From contig JAEDGL010000103.1 of NCBI GenBank assembly GCA_016297535.1, forward strand, positions 1 to 8,871: a stretch of DNA of 8,871 nucleotides, given 5' to 3'. Below the pieces are notes generated by a model that ran no database searches, was not told where the DNA came from, and saw only the letters and a program-made list of their open reading frames with translations. Position 1 is the stretch's first letter, and the number at the start of each line of letters is the position of its first letter. The DNA is from Clostridia bacterium. GTDB taxonomy: Bacteria; Bacillota; Clostridia; Christensenellales; Aristaeellaceae. Shown in pieces: positions 5,815 to 8,871 of the stretch. A program made the position numbers and the translations under genes.

Positions 5815-7280
5815 ACCATCAGCGCACAACCGGGGTTCTTCTTTCCTATGCCAACCTCGCTGTCAGCATGGCGGGCAATCTGGCGCTTACGCCTGCGCTA
5901 CTGAGGGTGCTTGGCAACGAGCAGTACGGCCTGTACCAGATTATGCGCTCGCTGGGCGCGGGGCTGCTGATGCTCAACCTGGGCGTATCGGCCATGGTAG
6001 CCCGGGGGATTGCCCGCAGCCGCGCGGCGGGCGGGCAGGAAGGGCGCGGCGCGCTGACGGTGGGGCTTGCATTGTCCGTCCTGCTTGCGGCGGCCGCAGC
6101 GCTTGTGTCGGCGGGGCTGTGGAAGGGGATTCCCGTTTTTTATCAGGGACGGTATTCACCAGCGCTGCTGGCGCAGGCACAGCGCGCCTTTTTGCTGTTT
6201 GCCGCCGCCTCCGTCTGCCATATCCTGACGGACGCCTTCAGCGGCTGTGTCATTGGACGGGAGCGCTTTGTCTTCAACGCGCTGGTGGTTAGCGGGAAAT
6301 ACGCGCTGCGCTTTGGATTGATGGCATGGCTCATTCATCGGGGCGCCGGCCTGACGGCCCTGGCGGGGGTGGATGGCGTTGTAAGCGCGGCCGCGCTTGT
6401 CTGCCTGGCGGGGTATGCGCTGCTGGTGCTGCGCGAGCGTCCCGGACGTGCCGCTGACGCTCCCGGCGGGCTGGCGCGGATGACGGGCTTTTCGCTGGCC
6501 GTACTGGCGCAGGAGGCGGTTCATCAGCTGAACACACGCATGGATCCCATCCTGCTGGGGCGGCTGACGAATGCGCCGGAGGTACTCCCCCTGTACACCT
6601 CTGCACTGATGATTTATGGGCTGTATCACCAGATGGTAACCATGCTTGGCGGGTACTATCTGGCGCGCGCCTCGGTGTTGGTTGCCAGTCATGCGGATGG
6701 AGCACGGCTGACGGACATGCTCATCCGTCCGGGAAGGTTTCAGGCGGCTGTGGCTATGGGGATCATCGTGGGCTTTGCGCTGTTTGGGCGCAGGTTTATT
6801 GAACTGTGGATTGGACGGCAGTACCTGGACGCCTATGGGATAACGCTGCTGCTGATGATTCCGGCGCTGCTGCCGCTGGCGCAAAGCGCGGCGCTGTCCA
6901 TTCTGGATGCGCAGTTCAGACGAACCTATCGTTCGGTGGTGCTGCTGCTGTCTGCGGCGGTGAATGTGTTTTTGTCCATTGTGCTGATACGTGTGATGGG
7001 ACACTGGGGCGCGGCAATCGCCACGGCGGTTTCCACGCTGCTGGGCCAGGGAGTGCTGATGAACCGCTACTATGCCAGGCGGATTGGGCTGGAGATTCCC
7101 CGCCTGCTGCGCGAAATGCTGCGCCCGGCGCTGCCTGCGGGAATCAGCGCAGCACTGTGCCTGCCGCTGTGCCTGCTGCCGTGCTCGTGGCCGGCGCTAT
7201 GCATACAATGCGCGGTGTTCTGCGCAGTTTACGCGGGCCTGCTGCTGCGGCAGATGAAAAAACCTCCCGCCTGTTCATAA
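5811..7280 (+). CDS. Wzx-type polysaccharide repeat-unit flippase (MATE/MOP superfamily)
   Basis: This 489-residue polytopic membrane protein has about 12-14 hydrophobic segments and probably moves lipid-linked repeat units from the inner to the outer leaflet for polymerisation. The N-terminal segment TPALLRVLGNEQYGLYQI (27-44) is the classic Wzx/RfbX signature (helix 1 leading into the LG.e.yGly loop). A second-half repeat with NTRMDPILLG (241-250) matches the equivalent helix of the C-terminal lobe, and GHWGAAIATAVSTLLGQ (397-413) is the usual late G.xGAAiAt helix. Length is normal. The ATG overlaps the LicD stop (ATGA). The last six codons, including the stop, form one arm and the loop of a terminator for the opposite-strand gene. 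The final two helices are unusually rich in cysteine (C450, C454, C458, C464, C467, C471). Substrate is unknown. Confidence 0.88.
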   Translation: MNHQRTTGVLLSYANLAVSMAGNLALTPALLRVLGNEQYGLYQIMRSLGAGLLMLNLGVSAMVARGIARSRAAGGQEGRGALTVGLALSVLLAAAAALVSAGLWKGIPVFYQGRYSPALLAQAQRAFLLFAAASVCHILTDAFSGCVIGRERFVFNALVVSGKYALRFGLMAWLIHRGAGLTALAGVDGVVSAAALVCLAGYALLVLRERPGRAADAPGGLARMTGFSLAVLAQEAVHQLNTRMDPILLGRLTNAPEVLPLYTSALMIYGLYHQMVTMLGGYYLARASVLVASHADGARLTDMLIRPGRFQAAVAMGIIVGFALFGRRFIELWIGRQYLDAYGITLLLMIPALLPLAQSAALSILDAQFRRTYRSVVLLLSAAVNVFLSIVLIRVMGHWGAAIATAVSTLLGQGVLMNRYYARRIGLEIPRLLREMLRPALPAGISAALCLPLCLLPCSWPALCIQCAVFCAVYAGLLLRQMKKPPACS

Positions 7281-7289
7281 GGCGGGAGG
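7257..7289 (-). terminator. Intrinsic terminator of the alpha-mannosidase gene, embedded in the flippase 3' end
   Basis: CCTCCCGCC (7263-7271) and GGCGGGAGG (7281-7289) form a perfect 9-bp, GC-rich stem with a 9-nt loop. Six A residues at 7257-7262 become a T6 tract after the hairpin when read on the minus strand, so this is a textbook terminator for the gene ending at 7326, with 36 bp between stop codon and stem. On the plus strand the hairpin has no T-tract after it (GTCGGCATG follows), so it should terminate the six-gene operon poorly. The flippase stop TAA (7278-7280) lies in the loop. Confidence 0.88.
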
Positions 7290-7325
7290 GTCGGCATGAG
7301 ATCCTTTCACGGCAGAAGAGCGAAA

Positions 7326-8871
7326 TCAGTAGCAGACCTTGATGGTTTTGATTTCAAACGGCCTGAACACAATCTGCGCGGGACCGGCAGCGGCCTGTTC
7401 CTCTTCCAGCATATTGCATTCGCATAGCGCCTTCACTTCATGACCAAAACGGAGGGAGACCCGGGTGTAGTCGCCTGCAGCCTCGTAGAGACGCAGAATG
7501 TAGGCGTTCTGAACGTCCTCGCAGGGCTTTACGGTCTCGACGATCACGTTGGGCGCATCCACCGTAAGCAGAGAATTGCAGGAGGCAAAGCCCGGATTGG
7601 GCAGATAATTGAACATGTACGCGGGCTGGACAACGCTGCGTGCGCCAAAGCCCCCGGCATGGGGCAAAATGGCGTAGCGGCAGAAGTGACGGCCCTTGTC
7701 GCCCTGGCTGTCCGGCAGCATGCCGCCCTTGTGCAGGCTCAGGCGCATGCTGCCCTCGCGCACGCTCAGGCCGTACTTGCTGTCGTTGAGCAGCGCTATG
7801 CCGTAGCTGGTCTCGCTCAGATCGCTGTATTTGTGGTTGCAGATCTCAAAGCGCGCCTTTTCCTGATCGGTGGAGCGGTGGTTGGAGCGGCGGATGTGGC
7901 CAAACTGGATCTCGCTTCGCACGCCGTCGGCGTGGAGCGAAGTATCGAACGCGGCCTTGAGGAAGCGGTGTTCCTCCTGCCAGTCGATGACGGTTTCGAA
8001 GGTGATGAGGGGCGAGGCTGCGTCAAAGACCATATCCTGCTCGATCAGGCTTTGTTCGCTCAGCGCGTAGCGGCTGCGGATGCGCAGCTCCACCGCGCCG
8101 TTGGAGATGATCTCGCGGCTCAGCAGCCTGCCTGCGGGCGCAAACTTGTCCTCCTCGTCCGCGTCGAAGTCCCAGTTATCCCACGCGGCGGGAATATCCT
8201 CGGTCATCACAAAGGTGTTGAAGGGCAGTCCGTTCACCAGCTCGCGGCCGGTGCGCAGGTCGGTCATGGAGGCGATAAAGCCGTTTTCGTCAAACACGAT
8301 TTTGGCAAACGGCGTGGTCACGGTGCACCCATCCACCGCGAAGGGAGACGCGGCATTGTCCGCTTCCGCGCCTTCCAGCACCACGGAGGCAAAGGCGGGC
8401 AGCTTCACACCGCTCACGGCCAGACGGCGCCTGCCGTTCAGATCCGTGTAGGCCTGGGAAGCGTAGCCCTTTACACCGGCTGCTTCCGTTTCAAGATGCA
8501 GCGTATCACAGCGCTCAAAGGACAGCGGGTTGGTCAGCGCAATGGTGTTGGGTGCAGCGGGAGAAAGCAGGCCAGCGGTCAGCTCGCGGGCCGTGTGAAT
8601 GTTGGCTTCGATTACGCGGCGGGTTTCCTCGTGCACGCAGTGGATGCAGGTGCCGGGCAGAATATCGTGGAACTGGCGCACCAGCAGCTCGTTCATCAGC
8701 GGGGCGACCGCCTGGCCATCGGCGGCCTTGCCGGATTTGACCGCGTCCATCACGGTAACCAGCTCCAGATCGTGCAGGGCGATCTCGCAGTCGCGGTTGT
8801 TGCGCTTGATCTGGCTCTGGTTGGTCAGCGTGCCGCGGTGCAGTTCCAGATACATCTCGCCCGCATAGGTG
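7326..8871 (-). CDS. GH38 alpha-mannosidase, C-terminal part (5' end beyond the window)
   Basis: The frame runs open to the window edge, so the gene is 5'-truncated here; about 514 residues are seen and full bacterial GH38 enzymes are about 800-1050. The ATG at 8855 is an internal methionine of the family pattern GE-MYLELHRGT, not the start. Numbering from that Met, the helical mid-domain contains RQFHDILPGT (60-69). H63 corresponds to the zinc-ligand His of GH38 enzymes (H471 of Drosophila Golgi mannosidase II). The beta-sandwich C-terminal part has AAWDNWDFD (223-231), YGIALLNDSKYGLSV (351-365), LPDSQGDKGRHFCRYAILPH (380-399) and FRPFEIKTIKV (497-507), all typical. The catalytic nucleophile Asp and the other zinc ligands lie outside. 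It hydrolyses alpha-mannosides; whether it is secreted cannot be told. It converges on the polysaccharide operon and ends at its own terminator, so it is a separate unit. The gene is intact as far as seen. Confidence 0.92.
   Translation of the reverse strand, partial: TYAGEMYLELHRGTLTNQSQIKRNNRDCEIALHDLELVTVMDAVKSGKAADGQAVAPLMNELLVRQFHDILPGTCIHCVHEETRRVIEANIHTARELTAGLLSPAAPNTIALTNPLSFERCDTLHLETEAAGVKGYASQAYTDLNGRRRLAVSGVKLPAFASVVLEGAEADNAASPFAVDGCTVTTPFAKIVFDENGFIASMTDLRTGRELVNGLPFNTFVMTEDIPAAWDNWDFDADEEDKFAPAGRLLSREIISNGAVELRIRSRYALSEQSLIEQDMVFDAASPLITFETVIDWQEEHRFLKAAFDTSLHADGVRSEIQFGHIRRSNHRSTDQEKARFEICNHKYSDLSETSYGIALLNDSKYGLSVREGSMRLSLHKGGMLPDSQGDKGRHFCRYAILPHAGGFGARSVVQPAYMFNYLPNPGFASCNSLLTVDAPNVIVETVKPCEDVQNAYILRLYEAAGDYTRVSLRFGHEVKALCECNMLEEEQAAAGPAQIVFRPFEIKTIKVCY

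Noticed and set aside
4981..7004. Two 282-codon minus-strand frames (4981-5829 and 6156-7004) opposite the LicD and flippase genes
   Set aside because: Both are shadows of strong family matches on the plus strand, with low-complexity Arg/Gln/Ala-rich translations and no good ribosome sites.
1..8871. Searched by eye for CRISPR arrays, tRNA or rRNA genes, insertion-sequence ends and long direct or inverted repeats
   Set aside because: None seen; apart from the terminator, leader hairpin and T tracts, only short GC-rich codon repeats (such as ctgctg) occur, as expected from leucine- and alanine-rich proteins.

Overview
The window looks like part of the chromosome of a GC-rich, strictly anaerobic Firmicute (Clostridia-like, perhaps a gut lineage). 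The evidence is the set of surface-polysaccharide families (EpsG-type polymerase, LicD phosphotransferase, CpsC/CpsD-like chain-length protein), strong GGAGG ribosome binding sites, a sigma-A-type extended -10 promoter and cysteine-rich proteins. This is an inference from gene content; no rRNA or other taxonomic marker is present.

Bases 1-152 hold no gene. They carry three T6 tracts spaced about one helical turn apart, a good promoter (TGGTATAAT, with the -35 hexamer 17 bp upstream of TATAAT), and a leader of about 70 nt with a small GC-rich hairpin. From 153 to 7280 runs one tightly packed plus-strand operon of six genes: (1) a Wzz/CpsC-like chain-length protein fused to a BY-kinase-like domain whose ATP-binding motifs are degenerate; (2) a GT4-type glycosyltransferase; (3) an EpsG/Wzy-like polymerase; (4) a second GT4 glycosyltransferase with a cysteine-rich signature; (5) a LicD-family phosphotransferase; (6) a Wzx-type flippase. 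Four of the five junctions are stop/start overlaps (ATGA, TGATG, GTGA, ATGA). The fifth is a 25-bp gap with a perfect ribosome binding site.

Together the genes make most of a Wzx/Wzy-dependent surface polysaccharide pathway. The two glycosyltransferases extend a lipid-linked repeat unit, LicD probably adds a phospho-substituent, Wzx flips the unit, the EpsG-like protein polymerises it, and the Wzz-like protein sets chain length. No initiating (priming) sugar transferase, CpsB/YwqE phosphatase, LCP ligase or nucleotide-sugar gene is present, so these functions must come from elsewhere.

A GH38 alpha-mannosidase gene converges on the operon from the minus strand. Its 5' part lies beyond the right edge. 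Its intrinsic terminator lies inside the last codons of the flippase gene. The most unusual feature is gene 1, an intact reading frame that keeps the BY-kinase scaffold but has lost the Walker A lysine, both Walker A' aspartates and the C-terminal tyrosine cluster, and so appears to be a pseudokinase.
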